64,000 nucleotides of DNA from Pseudomonas siliginis (lineage in GTDB: Bacteria; Pseudomonadota; Gammaproteobacteria; Pseudomonadales; Pseudomonadaceae): contig NZ_JAHSTW010000001.1 of assembly GCF_019145195.1 (NCBI RefSeq), forward strand, positions 310,001-374,000. Reading direction: 5' to 3'. Below, piece after piece: positions 45,157 through 55,691 of this stretch (position 1 is its first letter; every line of letters begins with the position of its first letter). The notes beneath the pieces are model-generated. The model had not been told where the DNA came from and made no database searches. It saw only the letters and a list, made by a program, of their open reading frames with translations. Made by a program: the position numbers and the translations under genes.

Positions 45157-46565
45157 CGGTCGACCTGCAATTGCGGCAACTGCGCCAGCCACGCTGGCTC
45201 ATCGTCGAGCTGACGCAGATCGAGCCACAGCGCATCGTCGCCGATTCGCCCGAGCACCGGGATCGGCAAACCGCGCAACGCCGCTTCGAGATTGAGCAGA
45301 TAACGCCCGCGCCAGCGCTTGGATACTTGCGGGCGACAACACAGCGCTGCACTCGGCAAGCGCGCCACCGGTTGGCTGCCGCTGCCGATCATGCCCAACG
45401 CCTCGACTGCACTGACCTGCCAGACCTCGCCCAACACATCGGCGAGCAGCGGTTGCAAACGCACAGCCTGAGCATGAATCTCGGCTTGCGGCCGAGTCAG
45501 CAGGCGCAGGCTCGGCAGACGCTCGGCGAGGCGATCCGGATCGCGGTACAGACCGAGCACCGCCTCCAGCGCGGCCAAGGTCAATTTATCGACCCGCAGT
45601 GCGCGCTTCAGTGGATTCTTCTTGATCTTCGCGATCAGTTCTTTGCGCCCGACGATCAACCCGGCCTGCGGCCCGCCGAGCAATTTGTCGCCGCTGAAGG
45701 TGACGATGTCAGCGCCATCGAGCAATGCCTGACGCACCGTCGGCTCCGCCGGCAGCCCCCAGCGCGTCAGGTCAAGCAGACTGCCGCTGCCCAGGTCCTC
45801 CAGCAACGGCAAGCCATGAGCGTGTGCCAACTCGGCCAGTTCCGCAGTCGCCACCCGCGCGGTGAAGCCTTCGATGCTGTAGTTGCTGGCATGCACGCGC
45901 ATGATCAAACCGCTGCGCGGACCGATTGCCGCTTGGTAATCCCGGGCATGGGTGCGGTTGGTGGTGCCGACTTCGTGCAGACGCACGCCGGCCCGGGCCA
46001 TGATGTCGGGGATGCGGAAAGCGCCGCCGATTTCGATCAGCTCGCCACGGGAAATGATGCCTTCCTTGCGCGCGCCGAGGCTGTTGAGCGTGAGCAGCAC
46101 GGCAGCGGCATTGTTGTTGACCACGGTGACGGCTTCGGTGCCGGTCAGTTCGCGGATCAGGCCTTCGATCAGGTCGTCACGATCACCGCGCTTGCCGCTC
46201 GCCAGATCGAATTCGAGATTGAGCGGATAACGTGCGGCCATTTGCACCGCTTCGATGGCTTCTTCGGGCAGCAAGGCGCGGCCGAGATTGGTGTGCAGCA
46301 CCGTGCCGGTCAGGTTGAACACCCGACGCACCTGGCTGCGCTGCTGTTGCGCCAGGCGTTCGCCGACGCGGCCGGCGAGCACTTCGGGGCCGATCTCCAC
46401 AGCTGCCAATTGTCCGCTCAATACGCCGGGCCGCAGCTCATCAAGCAACTGACGCAGACCCGTCAGCAAAGAATCCCGGCCGTAACGCTCGGCCAACGGC
46501 GCGCACGCCGGATGACGCAACAACCCATCAATGGACGGCAACCGCAAGGCAACGCTGGAAGACAT
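45153..46565 (-). CDS. selA: L-seryl-tRNA(Sec) selenium transferase SelA
   Basis: A 470-residue PLP enzyme that converts Ser-tRNA(Sec) to Sec-tRNA(Sec) with selenophosphate. The PLP lysine is in [15 protein letters not shown], and the N-terminal domain ([11 protein letters not shown]) binds tRNA. It overlaps selB by 4 bases. selD, the selenophosphate synthetase, is not in the window. Confidence 0.95.
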   Translation of the reverse strand: MSSSVALRLPSIDGLLRHPACAPLAERYGRDSLLTGLRQLLDELRPGVLSGQLAAVEIGPEVLAGRVGERLAQQQRSQVRRVFNLTGTVLHTNLGRALLPEEAIEAVQMAARYPLNLEFDLASGKRGDRDDLIEGLIRELTGTEAVTVVNNNAAAVLLTLNSLGARKEGIISRGELIEIGGAFRIPDIMARAGVRLHEVGTTNRTHARDYQAAIGPRSGLIMRVHASNYSIEGFTARVATAELAELAHAHGLPLLEDLGSGSLLDLTRWGLPAEPTVRQALLDGADIVTFSGDKLLGGPQAGLIVGRKELIAKIKKNPLKRALRVDKLTLAALEAVLGLYRDPDRLAERLPSLRLLTRPQAEIHAQAVRLQPLLADVLGEVWQVSAVEALGMIGSGSQPVARLPSAALCCRPQVSKRWRGRYLLNLEAALRGLPIPVLGRIGDDALWLDLRQLDDEPAWLAQLPQLQVDR

Positions 46566-46593
46566 CAGCCACTCCTGATTTCACTGAAACAAT

Positions 46594-46625
46594 CCCTTTT
46601 GGGAGCAAGCTTGCTCCCAAAAGGG
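46594..46625. repeat. 32-bp perfect palindrome upstream of selA
   Basis: The sequence from CCCTTTTGGGAGCAAG to its exact complement is symmetric over 32 bases, with the flanks CTGAAAC and GTTTCAG extending the pairing past a 3-base bulge. It is close to REP in style but of a different core (GGAGCAAGCTTGCTCC). Confidence 0.85.
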
Positions 46626-46645
46626 TTTCAGAAGTGTAGACGCAC

Positions 46646-47401
46646 TGCCGGAGCGAGCCTGCTCGCGAATGCGGTGTGTCAGTTGGTGTGGATGTGGCTG
46701 ACCCGCCGCCTTCGCGAGCAGGCTCGCTCCCACAGGGAAATCGGGGTCTGACCGGGCTTTGTGATTCGGCACATAGACTTGTGGGAGCTGGCTTGCCAGC
46801 GATTGCGGTGGGTCAGTCAAAGAAGGCGGTGGATGTGCCGACCGAATCGCTGGCAAGCCAGCTCCCACAGGGATTCGGGTGGAATGAACATTGTTGGTCA
46901 CCACAAAACCTGTGGGAGCGAGCCTGCTCGCGAATGTGGTGTGTCAGGCAGTGTGGATGTAGCTGACCTGACGCCTTCGCGAGCAGGCTCGCTCCCACAG
47001 AGAAATCCGGGGCTGACCGGGCTTTGTGATTCGGCACACAAATCTGTGGGAGCTGGCTTGCCAGCGATTGCGGTGGGTCAGTGAAAGAAGGCGGTGGATG
47101 TGCCGACCGAATCGCTGGCAAGCCAGCTCCCACAGGGATTCGGGGCGGAATGAACATTGTTGGTCACCACAAAACCTGTGGGAGCGAGCCTGCTCGCGAA
47201 TGCGGTGTGTCAGTCAATGTGGATGTGGCTGACCTGACGCCTTCGCGAGCAGGCTCGCTCCCACAGGGAAATCGGGGGCTGACCTGGCTTTGTGATTTGG
47301 CACATAGACCTGTGGGAGCTGGCTTGCCAGCGATTGCGGTGGGTCATTCAAAGAAGGTGGTGGATGTGCCGACCGAATCGCTGGCAAGCCAGCTCCCACA
47401 G
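46646..47401. repeat. Array of six REPINs, two types alternating, three tandem units of about 266 bp
   Basis: Type A doublets (core GCGAGCAGGCTCGC) start at 46646, 46911 and 47177; type B doublets (core CGCTGGCAAGCCAGC) start at 46780, 47045 and 47311. Spacing between like members is 265-266 bases and the linkers are nearly identical (AACATTGTTGGTCACCAC before A2 and A3). It fills the 873-base gap between fdhE and selA and separates the formate dehydrogenase and selenium genes; no gene is seen in it. Confidence 0.95.
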
Positions 47402-47438
47402 GGATTAGGCCATACCCCCTCCCACAATTTTGCGCTGG

Positions 47439-48365
47439 TCAGTCGTCTCCCGGCGCCAGCAGCAGATTGGGCGCCAGACGTTGATAGCCGTCCTGGGTCA
47501 GGCGCATGTCCAGCAGCAAACTGCCGAGATCTGCCGACAACGCTTCGGCTTCGGCGTCGTTCTCCAGGTAGAGCAATTTCAGGTAGCTGTTGCAGCTCGG
47601 GCAGACTTCGGCGCGCAGCGGCGCCTGTTCGGCGCTGTGCCGGTCGTCTTCCTGGCTCAGATATTCAAGGCCCTTGCTCTGCTCGCAATACACACACTTG
47701 ACCCGCACCACGTGCCATTCGCAGGCACACAGCGAACACACCAGATAACGCAAACCGTTGTGCTTGCCGCGATGGCGAATCACCCCGGCCATGGCCGGTG
47801 AACCACAGGCCGGGCATTGGCTGAGGCTGTCACCGGGTTTGAGTTGCAGCTGGGGCACGCTCAGCAGCCAGTGGCTCCAGGCGGTTTGCAGCGCCGCGCC
47901 GAGAAACGGCACCAGCGCCGCTGGCACCAGCGAATATTGACCGCTGACCAGCGCCACTGCCCACGCGCGCAACTGGCCGGGACTGGCGCCGCGCAAAGTA
48001 TCCAGCGCGTCGATCACCGCTGGCTGATCCGCAGGCGCATAGCGCTGCAGCAAGGCATTCAGCCACGGCTGCCAGGCATCCTCACGCACCAAGGTGTCTG
48101 CGGCGAACGGCGGCAGACCGTGCTGCTGACAGGCTTCGAAACGCTGCGCATCAAACGGCGCGGTGAGCGGCGGATCGTCGAAGACCTGCTGCTGCGCCCG
48201 GCACAACCCGGCCATCAGCCGCAGGTAATCCGCCAACCCATTGCCCTCGGCCAGACGCTCAAAGCGCTCAGCGCGCAGGGCAAACAGGTTACGTGGCGGC
48301 AGATGCAGAAACGGCGGCGAACTGGCCGCCGCCTCGATTTCCCCAGGTTCAAGAATGCTTGGCAA
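47439..48365 (-). CDS. fdhE: Formate dehydrogenase accessory protein FdhE
   Basis: A 308-residue cytosolic chaperone-like protein with the rubredoxin-type metal sites of the family: CPAC, CSLC, CVYC and CPSC in the C-terminal half. FdhE is needed for activity of respiratory formate dehydrogenases and interacts with the catalytic subunit. It begins 3 bases after the fdnI stop and is the last gene of the fdn operon before the REP array. Confidence 0.93.
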   Translation of the reverse strand: MPSILEPGEIEAAASSPPFLHLPPRNLFALRAERFERLAEGNGLADYLRLMAGLCRAQQQVFDDPPLTAPFDAQRFEACQQHGLPPFAADTLVREDAWQPWLNALLQRYAPADQPAVIDALDTLRGASPGQLRAWAVALVSGQYSLVPAALVPFLGAALQTAWSHWLLSVPQLQLKPGDSLSQCPACGSPAMAGVIRHRGKHNGLRYLVCSLCACEWHVVRVKCVYCEQSKGLEYLSQEDDRHSAEQAPLRAEVCPSCNSYLKLLYLENDAEAEALSADLGSLLLDMRLTQDGYQRLAPNLLLAPGDD

Positions 48366-48368
48366 AAG

Positions 48369-49034
48369 TCAGCCCTTTTTCGTCAGCGGTCGCTCGGGCA
48401 CGTCCCGAGGCTGTTCGTCGCGGGTCACCTCGCGGTACCACAGTTCATGGTGTTTTCTCGCCCACGGCCGGCTGACCCAGCCATGCAACATGGCGTCGAC
48501 CGAACCCTTGATCCACAAACCGGCGTAGATATGCACGATGATGCTCAGCACCAGCACGAACCCGGCCAGTGCATGCAACAGCATGGCCCAGCGGATGGTG
48601 GTGATGCCGAAGTACGCGCTGAACCACGCGCGCCAGATCACCAGCCCGGTGAACAGCAACGCGAGCATGCACAGCAGTAAAGTCCAGAACAGCAACTTCT
48701 GCCCGGCGTTGTATTTGCCCACCGGCGGCACGCTTTCTTCGTCGTTGACCATCACCCGGTTGATCCGCCGCAGCCACTGGCGGTCATTGGCGATGAAGAA
48801 ATTGGTGCGCCAGAAGCTGAACACCAGGCCGAGGAACAGCACGAACATGGCGATGCCCATGTACGGATGCAGGATCCGCGTCCAGGTGCCGCCGCCGAAC
48901 AGGTTACTGAGCCAGAACAGCGACGGATGAAACAACGCCAGCCCGGACAACCCGGCCATGAAAAACAGGATCGCCACCAGCCAGTGATTGGTGCGCTGGT
49001 TGGCGCTGTAACGCAGGATCGTCTTGTTGCTCAT
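48369..49034 (-). CDS. fdnI: Formate dehydrogenase cytochrome b556 subunit
   Basis: A 221-residue inner-membrane di-heme protein with four hydrophobic helices. Candidate heme ligands are the His in RTNHWLVA, in LHPYMG, and in [11 protein letters not shown] and [11 protein letters not shown]. It transfers electrons from the iron-sulfur subunit to quinone. It overlaps fdnH by 4 bases. Confidence 0.93.
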   Translation of the reverse strand: MSNKTILRYSANQRTNHWLVAILFFMAGLSGLALFHPSLFWLSNLFGGGTWTRILHPYMGIAMFVLFLGLVFSFWRTNFFIANDRQWLRRINRVMVNDEESVPPVGKYNAGQKLLFWTLLLCMLALLFTGLVIWRAWFSAYFGITTIRWAMLLHALAGFVLVLSIIVHIYAGLWIKGSVDAMLHGWVSRPWARKHHELWYREVTRDEQPRDVPERPLTKKG

Positions 49035-49966
49035 GGCCGCTCCTCCCCGCGTGGATCGAAGGTGTGCACCGCCGGGTCGACCACGTGCACCGAGGTGTCG
49101 GGTGGCGTCGGGTGTTCATCCTCCTCGACACGATTCGGCCCGATGCGCACATAGTGGAAGAACCCGGCCAGCACCGCCGCGCCCATCGCCAGCAGCCCGA
49201 GGGGTTTGCTGATGCCTTTCCACAAACCCACCAGCGGACTGATCGCCGGATGGTCCGGCAAACCGGCGTAGATTTTCGGCGTGTCGGCGTGATGCAGCAC
49301 GTACATCACGTGGGTGCCGCCGACGCCTGCCGGGTCGTAAAGACCGGCGTTTTCAAAACCACGGCTTTTCAGGTCGACGATGCGTTCGGCGGCGTGCTCT
49401 TTCATGTCTTCCTTGGTGCCGAAGACGATCGCGCCGGTCGGGCAGGTTTTCACGCAGGCCGGCTCCAGCCCCACCGCCACCCGGTCGGAACACAGTGTGC
49501 ATTTGTAGGCCTTGTGATCCTTCTGCGAGATGCGCGGAATGTTGAACGGGCAACCGGTGATGCAATAGCCGCAACCGATGCAGTGGTCCTGATCGAAATC
49601 GACGATGCCGTTGGCATGCTGAATGATCGCGCCGGGGCTCGGGCACGCGGCCAGACAACCGGGTTCGGCGCAATGCATGCAGCCGTCCTTGCGGATCAGC
49701 CATTCGAGGTTGCCGGCATCGGTTTCGTGCTCGGTGAAGCGCATCAGCGTCCACGAATCCGCCGTCAAATCCTGCGGATTGTCGTAGGTGCCGTGGTTGT
49801 GGCCGACCTCATCGCGCAGCTCGTTCCATTCCGAGCAGGCGACCTGGCAGGCCTTGCAACCGATGCATTTGGTCGTGTCGATCAGCTTGGCGACGCCTTG
49901 CTGAGTCCTCACCGACGGCGGCACGGTGGTGGTGGCCGAGCGGGCAATGATGTCTTGGCTGGCCAT
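49031..49966 (-). CDS. fdnH: Formate dehydrogenase iron-sulfur subunit
   Basis: A 311-residue protein with four 4Fe-4S sites: [35 protein letters not shown] and CTLCSDRV with CVKTC. A single membrane anchor lies near residues 258-280 ([18 protein letters not shown]). The ATG directly follows the fdnG stop (TAAATG). It is exported together with FdnG. Confidence 0.94.
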   Translation of the reverse strand: MASQDIIARSATTTVPPSVRTQQGVAKLIDTTKCIGCKACQVACSEWNELRDEVGHNHGTYDNPQDLTADSWTLMRFTEHETDAGNLEWLIRKDGCMHCAEPGCLAACPSPGAIIQHANGIVDFDQDHCIGCGYCITGCPFNIPRISQKDHKAYKCTLCSDRVAVGLEPACVKTCPTGAIVFGTKEDMKEHAAERIVDLKSRGFENAGLYDPAGVGGTHVMYVLHHADTPKIYAGLPDHPAISPLVGLWKGISKPLGLLAMGAAVLAGFFHYVRIGPNRVEEDEHPTPPDTSVHVVDPAVHTFDPRGEERP

Positions 49967-52900
49967 TTACAGTTTCTCCACGTTGACCAGGAATGACTTG
50001 GATTCCGGGGTCTGAGTGTTGCCATCGCCGAGGAACGGCACCAGGGTGTTGGTCAGGTAACCGTGGCGCGTCAGGCCGGTGAAACCCCAGTGCAGCGGGA
50101 TGCCGATCTGATGCACGACCTGGCCGTTGACCTGCAGCGGCCGGATCCGTTTGGTCACCACCGCCACCGCTTCGATAAAGCCGCGCTTGCAGCTGACCCG
50201 CACGCGATCACCGGCAGCGATGCCCTTCTCGTTCGCCAGCACCTCGCCGATTTCGACGAACTGCTCGGGCTGGGCAATCGCGTTCAACTTGCAGTGCTTG
50301 CTCCAGAAGTGGAAATGCTCGGTAAGCCGGTAACTGGTGCCGGCGTAGGGGAAGTCCTTGGCCTCGCCGAGGGTTTCCCAGACCGAATCGAAGATCCGCG
50401 CCGCCGGGTTGCTGGTGGCCTTCTTGTTCTGCGGGTGCAGCGGGTTGATGCCGATCGGCGTTTCGAACGGCTCGTAGTGCTCAGGGAATGGGCCTTCGTT
50501 CATCTTGTCGACGGCGAAGAACCGCGCGACGCCCTCGGGGTTCATGATGAACGGATTCATCCCGGCTTCCGGCGGCACGTCGGCCTTGTAGTCAGGGACG
50601 TCGGTGCCGGTCCAGGCCTTGCCGTTCCACCACACCAGCCGCTTTTTCGGATCCCACGGTTTGCCCGCCGGGTCCGCCGAAGCGCGGTTGTAGAGAATCC
50701 GCCGATTGGCCGGCCAGGCCCACGCCCAGCCCTGATGCTGGTGCATGCCAAATGGATCGGCGTTATCGCGCCGCGCCATCTGATTGCCGGCCTCGGTCCA
50801 GCTGCCGGCAAAAATCCAGCAGCCAGACGCGGTGCTGCCGTCATCCTTGAGCAAACCGAAGCCGGCCAGTTGCGTACCGGCCTTGACCGTGACGCCGCTG
50901 GCATCGGTGAAATCGCTGACGGCGGTGCCGTTGATCTCCCGCGCCAGTTCTTCCGGCGAAGGCTCGTCGGGGATCTTGTACGGCCACGACAGTTTCAGCA
51001 GCGGATCAGGAAACTTGCCGCCCTCGCTCTGATAACGCTGGCGCAGGCGCAGGAACAATTCGCTCATGATGCGAATGTCGGTCTGCGCTTCTCCGGGGCC
51101 GTCGGCGCCTTTCCAGTGCCATTGCAGCCAGCGGCTGCTGTTGACCAGCGAGCCGTCTTCCTCGGCAAAACAGGTGGTCGGCAGGCGAATGACTTCGGTC
51201 TGGATTTCAGCGGTTTTCACGTCGTTGTACGGCCCGACGTTCTGCCAGAACTCCGAGGTTTCCGTGGCCAGCGGGTCCATCACCACCAGCCACTTGAGCT
51301 TGGCCAATGCGCCCATCACGCGGTTCTTGTCCGGTAACGCCGCGATCGGATTGAAGCCTTGGCAGAAGTAGCCGTTGACCTTGCCCTGGCTCATCAGATC
51401 GAACATTTTCAGCACGTCGTAGTTGGGGATGTCGAGCTTCGGCAAATGGTCGAACAGCCAGTTGTTCTCGGCGGTGGCATTGGCGCCGTACCAGGATTTC
51501 ATCAGGCTGACGTGGAATTTGCTGTAGTTCTGCCAATACGAAAGCTGCCCCGGTCTTAGCGGCACCTGCGTGCGTTTGAAGATGAACTGGCCGTAATCCT
51601 GCTCGCTGTCGCTGGGCAGCGTGAGGTAGCCGGGCAAGGCGTTGGACAGCAGGCCGAGGTCGGTCAGGCCCTGAATGTTCGAGTGTCCGCGCAGCGCATT
51701 GACGCCACCGCCGGGCATGCCAACGTTGCCCAACAGCAGTTGCACCATCGCCGCGCTGCGGATGATCTGCGCGCCGATCGAGTGCTGCGTCCAGCCGAGG
51801 GCGTAGAGAATCGTCATGGTCTTGCCCGGTGTCGAGCAGGTGGCAATTTCTTCCCAGATTTTCTGCATCGCGTCGACCGGCATGCCGCAGATCTGGCTGG
51901 CCAGGTCGATGTTGTAGCGGCTGTAATGCTGCTTCATCAGTTGATAAACGCAGCGCGGGTCTTGCAGGGTCGGGTCGACGCGGACGAAACCGTCCTCGGC
52001 GAATTCGTAACCCCAGCCGGACTTGTCGGTATAGCTGCGTTTTTCCGCGTCATAGCCGCTGAACAGGCCGTCTTCGAAGCCATAACCGGCTTTGACGATG
52101 AACGACACGTCGGTGTAATTGCGCACGTATTCGTGCTGGATCTTGTCCTCGGTCAGCAGGTAATTGATCAGCCCGCCCATGAAGGCGATGTCGGTGCCGG
52201 TGCGGATCGGCGCGTAATAGTCGGCCACCGAAGCGGTCCGGGTAAAACGCGGATCGACCACGATCAGCCGCGCAGCATTGTGCGCCTTGGCCTCGGTCAC
52301 CCATTTGAAGCCGCACGGATGCGCTTCTGCTGCGTTGCCGCCCATTACCAGGATCAGATTCGCGTTGGCGATATCGGTCCAGGTGTTGGTCATGGCACCA
52401 CGGCCGTATGTCGGGGCAAGACTTGCCACCGTCGGGCCGTGTCAGACACGCGCCTGGTTATCGAACCCCAGCAGGCCGAGGCTGCGAATCACCTTCTGAG
52501 TGATGTAGCCGGCTTCGTTGGATGCCGCCGATGCCGCGAGGAAACCGGTGGTCAGCCAGCGATTCACCGTTTGCCCGTTGGCATTTTTCTCGATGAAGTT
52601 GGCGTCGCGGTCGGCCTTCATCAGGTCGGCGATGCGATCGAGGGCTTCGTCCCAGCCGATGCGCGTCCATTCATTGCTGCCGGGCTTGCGCACTTGCGGG
52701 TACTGCAAGCGGCCGGGGCTGTGAATGAAGTCGAGCAGGCCCGCGCCTTTCGGGCACAGCGTGCCGCGATTGACCGGGTGGTCGGCGTCGCCTTCGATGT
52801 GAATGATGTTTTGCGCCACGTTCTTGCCGGCATCGCCCTGGCTGTACATGATCAAACCGCAACCGACCGAGCAATACGGGCAGGTGTTGCGGGTTTCACG

Positions 52901-53032
52901 GGTGTGGGCGAGCTTGAAGTGACGCACCTGCTCGGCGAAGGCCGCCGTCGGGGCCATGCCCAACGCGCCCAGGCTTGAGCCTGCAAGGCCGATACCGGCG
53001 ACCTTGAAGAACTGACGACGGCTGAGATCCAT
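49967..53032 (-). CDS. fdnG: Selenocysteine-containing formate dehydrogenase, catalytic subunit
   Basis: A 1021-residue Mo-bisMGD enzyme that oxidises formate in the periplasm. It starts at ATG 53032 with a Tat signal (SRRQFFKVAGIGLAG) and has a 4Fe-4S site in NTCPYCSVGCG. The reading frame is interrupted once by TGA at 52444-52442, codon 197, in the setting RV-U-HGPTVASLAP. This equals Sec196 of E. coli FdnG, so it is selenocysteine and not a broken gene. A SECIS hairpin follows immediately. The downstream part starting MTNTWTDIANANLILVMGG continues the same protein. The operon is fdnG-fdnH-fdnI-fdhE, with selABC beyond the REP array. Confidence 0.95.
52399..52444 (-). promoter_or_regulatory. 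SECIS element of fdnG
   Basis: The hairpin begins right after the UGA at 52444-52442. On the - strand CACGGCC (52441-52435) pairs with GGCCGTG (52405-52399), and GGCAA/TTGCC form the apical stem (52427-52415) with the loop GUC. SelB reads this structure. Confidence 0.88.
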
Positions 53033-53202
53033 CGTGCACTCCTGATCAGGTGGAACCCGGTACTTGTGCCGGGCTTTATCTGGACAATCACGGTTGCGAC
53101 GCCTTGGCGCCGACTTTTTCACTGTAGACAAAGACCTTGCCGATTGTGTGAAAACCGACCGTCGGGTGTCTGGGCGCAGAATTTGCTCTGCACCCCAATC
53201 CC

Positions 53203-53292
53203 TGTGGGAGCTGGCTTGCCAGCGATTGCGGTGGGTCAGCAACACCTATGCCGACTGTGCCGGCGCCATCGCTGGCAAGCCAGCTCCCACAG
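53203..53292. repeat. REPIN, second type
   Basis: Inverted arms with the core GCTGGCTTGCCAGCGA/TCGCTGGCAAGCCAGC lie between fdnG and the aminotransferase gene. The rest of 53033-53383 presumably holds the fdnG promoter; no other feature is seen. Confidence 0.93.
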
Positions 53293-53383
53293 GGTTATGA
53301 GGTTGCCGTCAGGATTTATGTGCCCCGCCCGGGCCACGAGTTATCATGGCGCCCACGAACCACCCGCCGCCCCGAGACCGCGC

Positions 53384-54538
53384 ATGACTTTCGATTTTGA
53401 TCAGCTGTTCGACCGCCACCACACTGGCAGTACCAAGTGGAGCCGCTACCCGGCCGATGTGTTGCCGATGTGGGTCGCTGATATGGATTTCGCCGCGCCG
53501 CCGGTCATCGTCGAAGCCTTGCAACAGCGCCTGCTGCACCCGCTGCTCGGTTACAGCGTGGCCCAGGACAACCTGCGTGAAGCCATCGTCGCCGACCTGT
53601 GGAACAAGTATTCATGGCAGGTCAAACCGCAGGAGCTGATTTTCCTGCCGGGCGTGGAATCGGGATTCAACATGGCCCTCAAGGCCTTGGTGCAGGCGCA
53701 GCAGAATGTCGTCGTGCAAGTGCCGAACTACCCGCCGCTGCGCCATGCGCCGGGCCACTGGGGCCTGAACAAGGTCGAGCTGGAATTCAACGCCCAGGCC
53801 GATGGCACCTACGCCACGCCACTGGACGCACTGCGCGAGTCACTGAAAGGCGGCGGCGCCCTGCTGTTAAGCAACCCGCACAACCCGATCGGCAAGGTCT
53901 TCGCCCGCGAAGAATTGCAGGCAGTGGCGGATATCTGCGCAGCGCAGGACGCGTGGATCATCTCCGACGAGATTCACGCCGAACTGTGCTTCGACGGCCG
54001 CGTGCACATTCCCACCGCATCGCTGAGCCCCGAGATTTCCAAACGCACGATCACCCTGATGTCGGCGAGCAAGGCCTACAACATTGCCGGCCTCAAGACC
54101 TCGTTCATGATCATCCAGGACGCCGCCCTGCGTGAGCGCGTCAACCACGCCCGCTGCGGCATGGTCGACAGCGTCAACCCGCTGGGCATGGAAGCCACCC
54201 GCGTCGCCTACAGCGAAGCCGCACCATGGCTCGCCGAACTGAAAACCTACCTGCAGGCCAATCGCGACTGGCTGGTGAACGCCGTACGCACGCGGCTGCC
54301 GGGCGTGACCATCAATGTGCCGCAGGGCACGTATCTGGCGTGGCTCGATTGCACCGCGCTGGATCTGCCGGATCCGCAGCGGTTCTTCCTCGAACAGGGC
54401 AAGGTCGGGCTGAGTGCCGGGCTCGATTTTGGTGACCAGCATCAGCAGTTCGTGCGCTTGAACTTCGGTTGCCCGAGGGCGTTGCTCGAAGAAGGGATTG
54501 CGCGGATGGAGCGGGCGCTGGCCAGCCGCAACACCTGA
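53384..54538 (+). CDS. MalY/PatB-family PLP-dependent C-S lyase / aminotransferase
   Basis: A 384-residue fold-type I PLP enzyme. It begins FDFDQLFDRHHTGSTKW and VLPMWVADMDF, which are characteristic of the MalY/PatB cystathionine beta-lyase group; LLLSNPHNPIGKVF and ISDEIHAEL bind PLP, and the Schiff-base Lys is in MSASKAYNIAGLK. The likely reaction is beta-elimination of cystathionine or cysteine conjugates. ATG 53384 is set by the family start. Type-B REPINs flank it on both sides. Confidence 0.9.
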   Translation: MTFDFDQLFDRHHTGSTKWSRYPADVLPMWVADMDFAAPPVIVEALQQRLLHPLLGYSVAQDNLREAIVADLWNKYSWQVKPQELIFLPGVESGFNMALKALVQAQQNVVVQVPNYPPLRHAPGHWGLNKVELEFNAQADGTYATPLDALRESLKGGGALLLSNPHNPIGKVFAREELQAVADICAAQDAWIISDEIHAELCFDGRVHIPTASLSPEISKRTITLMSASKAYNIAGLKTSFMIIQDAALRERVNHARCGMVDSVNPLGMEATRVAYSEAAPWLAELKTYLQANRDWLVNAVRTRLPGVTINVPQGTYLAWLDCTALDLPDPQRFFLEQGKVGLSAGLDFGDQHQQFVRLNFGCPRALLEEGIARMERALASRNT

Positions 54539-54553
54539 GAACACCTTGCCCCT

Positions 54554-54644
54554 TGTGGGAGCTGGCTTGCCAGCGATGACGGCCTCACATGCAACATGGA
54601 TGTTGTCTGTGGCACCGCAATCGCTGGCAAGCCAGCTCCCACAG
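54554..54644. repeat. REPIN, second type
   Basis: Inverted arms with the core GCTTGCCAGCGA/TCGCTGGCAAGC follow the aminotransferase gene by 15 bases and may act as its 3' end. Confidence 0.93.
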
Positions 54645-54746
54645 TTGTTCGATTCAGTCTGTCCATCCAGCGCAAATCCGATCGAACTCAAGACAAAGCC
54701 ACCGGGTCAACCCGGAACACTGGACTTGAAATCAGGAGACCCTGCG

Positions 54747-55604
54747 ATGACTGACTATCCGAAACCACCCTTCCCGAAACAAGCCCAACCGGTGCCCGGC
54801 TCGCAACGCAAGATGGAACCGTATCCAGACTGCGGCGAGCAAAGTTACGTCGGTTCCGGCCGCCTCGCCGGCAAGATCGCGCTGATCACCGGCGCCGACA
54901 GCGGCATTGGTCGCGCGGTAGCGATTGCCTTCGCCCGTGAAGGCGCCGACGTCGCCGTGGCTTACCTGAATGAACACGAAGACGCCAAGGAAACCGCACG
55001 CTGGGTCGAGCAGGCCGGGCGTCAGTGCATCCTGCTGCCGGGCGATATCGCCGAGAAAGCACAGTGCCAAGCATTGGTCGACAAGACCGTCGAGCGCTTC
55101 GGCCGCATCGACATTCTGGTCAACAACGCCGCGTTCCAGATGACCCACGAAAACTTCGAGGAAATCCCCGATGACGAATGGGTGATGACCTTCGACGTCA
55201 ACATTACCGCCATGTTCAGGATCTGCCAGGCGGCGATCAAGCACATGCGCCCCGGCTCGTCGATCATCAACACCAGCTCGGTCAACTCGGACATGCCCAA
55301 GCCGACTCTGCTGGCCTACGCCACCACCAAAGGCGCAATCGCCAACTTCACCGGTGGCCTGGCGCAGATGCTCGGGCCGAAGGAGATTCGCGTCAACAGC
55401 GTCGCCCCTGGCCCGATCTGGACACCGCTGATCGTCTCGACCATGCCCGACGAAGAAGTACAGAACTTCGGCGGCAGCACCCCGCTCGGCCGTCCGGGCC
55501 AACCGGTGGAAGTCGCACCGATTTATGTGCTGCTGGCCTCCGACGAAGCCAGCTATATCACCGGCCAGCGCTACGGCGTGACCGGCGGCAAACCGATGCT
55601 GTAA
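54747..55604 (+). CDS. SDR family oxidoreductase with N-terminal extension (YghA/GSP39-like)
   Basis: A 285-residue short-chain dehydrogenase. A 40-residue Pro-rich N-terminal extension (PKPPFPKQAQPVPGSQRKM) precedes TGADSGIGRA, then NNAAFQ, catalytic Ser in NTSSVNS and YATTK. This layout belongs to the general-stress SDR group that includes YghA. GGAG is upstream of ATG 54747. Substrate unknown. Confidence 0.9.
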   Translation: MTDYPKPPFPKQAQPVPGSQRKMEPYPDCGEQSYVGSGRLAGKIALITGADSGIGRAVAIAFAREGADVAVAYLNEHEDAKETARWVEQAGRQCILLPGDIAEKAQCQALVDKTVERFGRIDILVNNAAFQMTHENFEEIPDDEWVMTFDVNITAMFRICQAAIKHMRPGSSIINTSSVNSDMPKPTLLAYATTKGAIANFTGGLAQMLGPKEIRVNSVAPGPIWTPLIVSTMPDEEVQNFGGSTPLGRPGQPVEVAPIYVLLASDEASYITGQRYGVTGGKPML

Positions 55605-55691
55605 CCGTGCAGCAGAAAAACTGAACCCGAGCGGCATGGCATCTCTCCATACCTGTAAGCGCCTACGGGCCAACAGGAACAGGAGGTTGTC

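Noticed and set aside
46590..47410. Possible CRISPR array because of regularly spaced repeats
   Set aside because: The repeats are palindromic REP doublets with conserved linkers and 265-266 bp period, not short direct repeats with unique spacers, and no cas genes are present.
49967..53245. Two separate genes or a frame-broken formate dehydrogenase
   Set aside because: The only interruption is a TGA at the known selenocysteine position with a SECIS hairpin and selABC next door.
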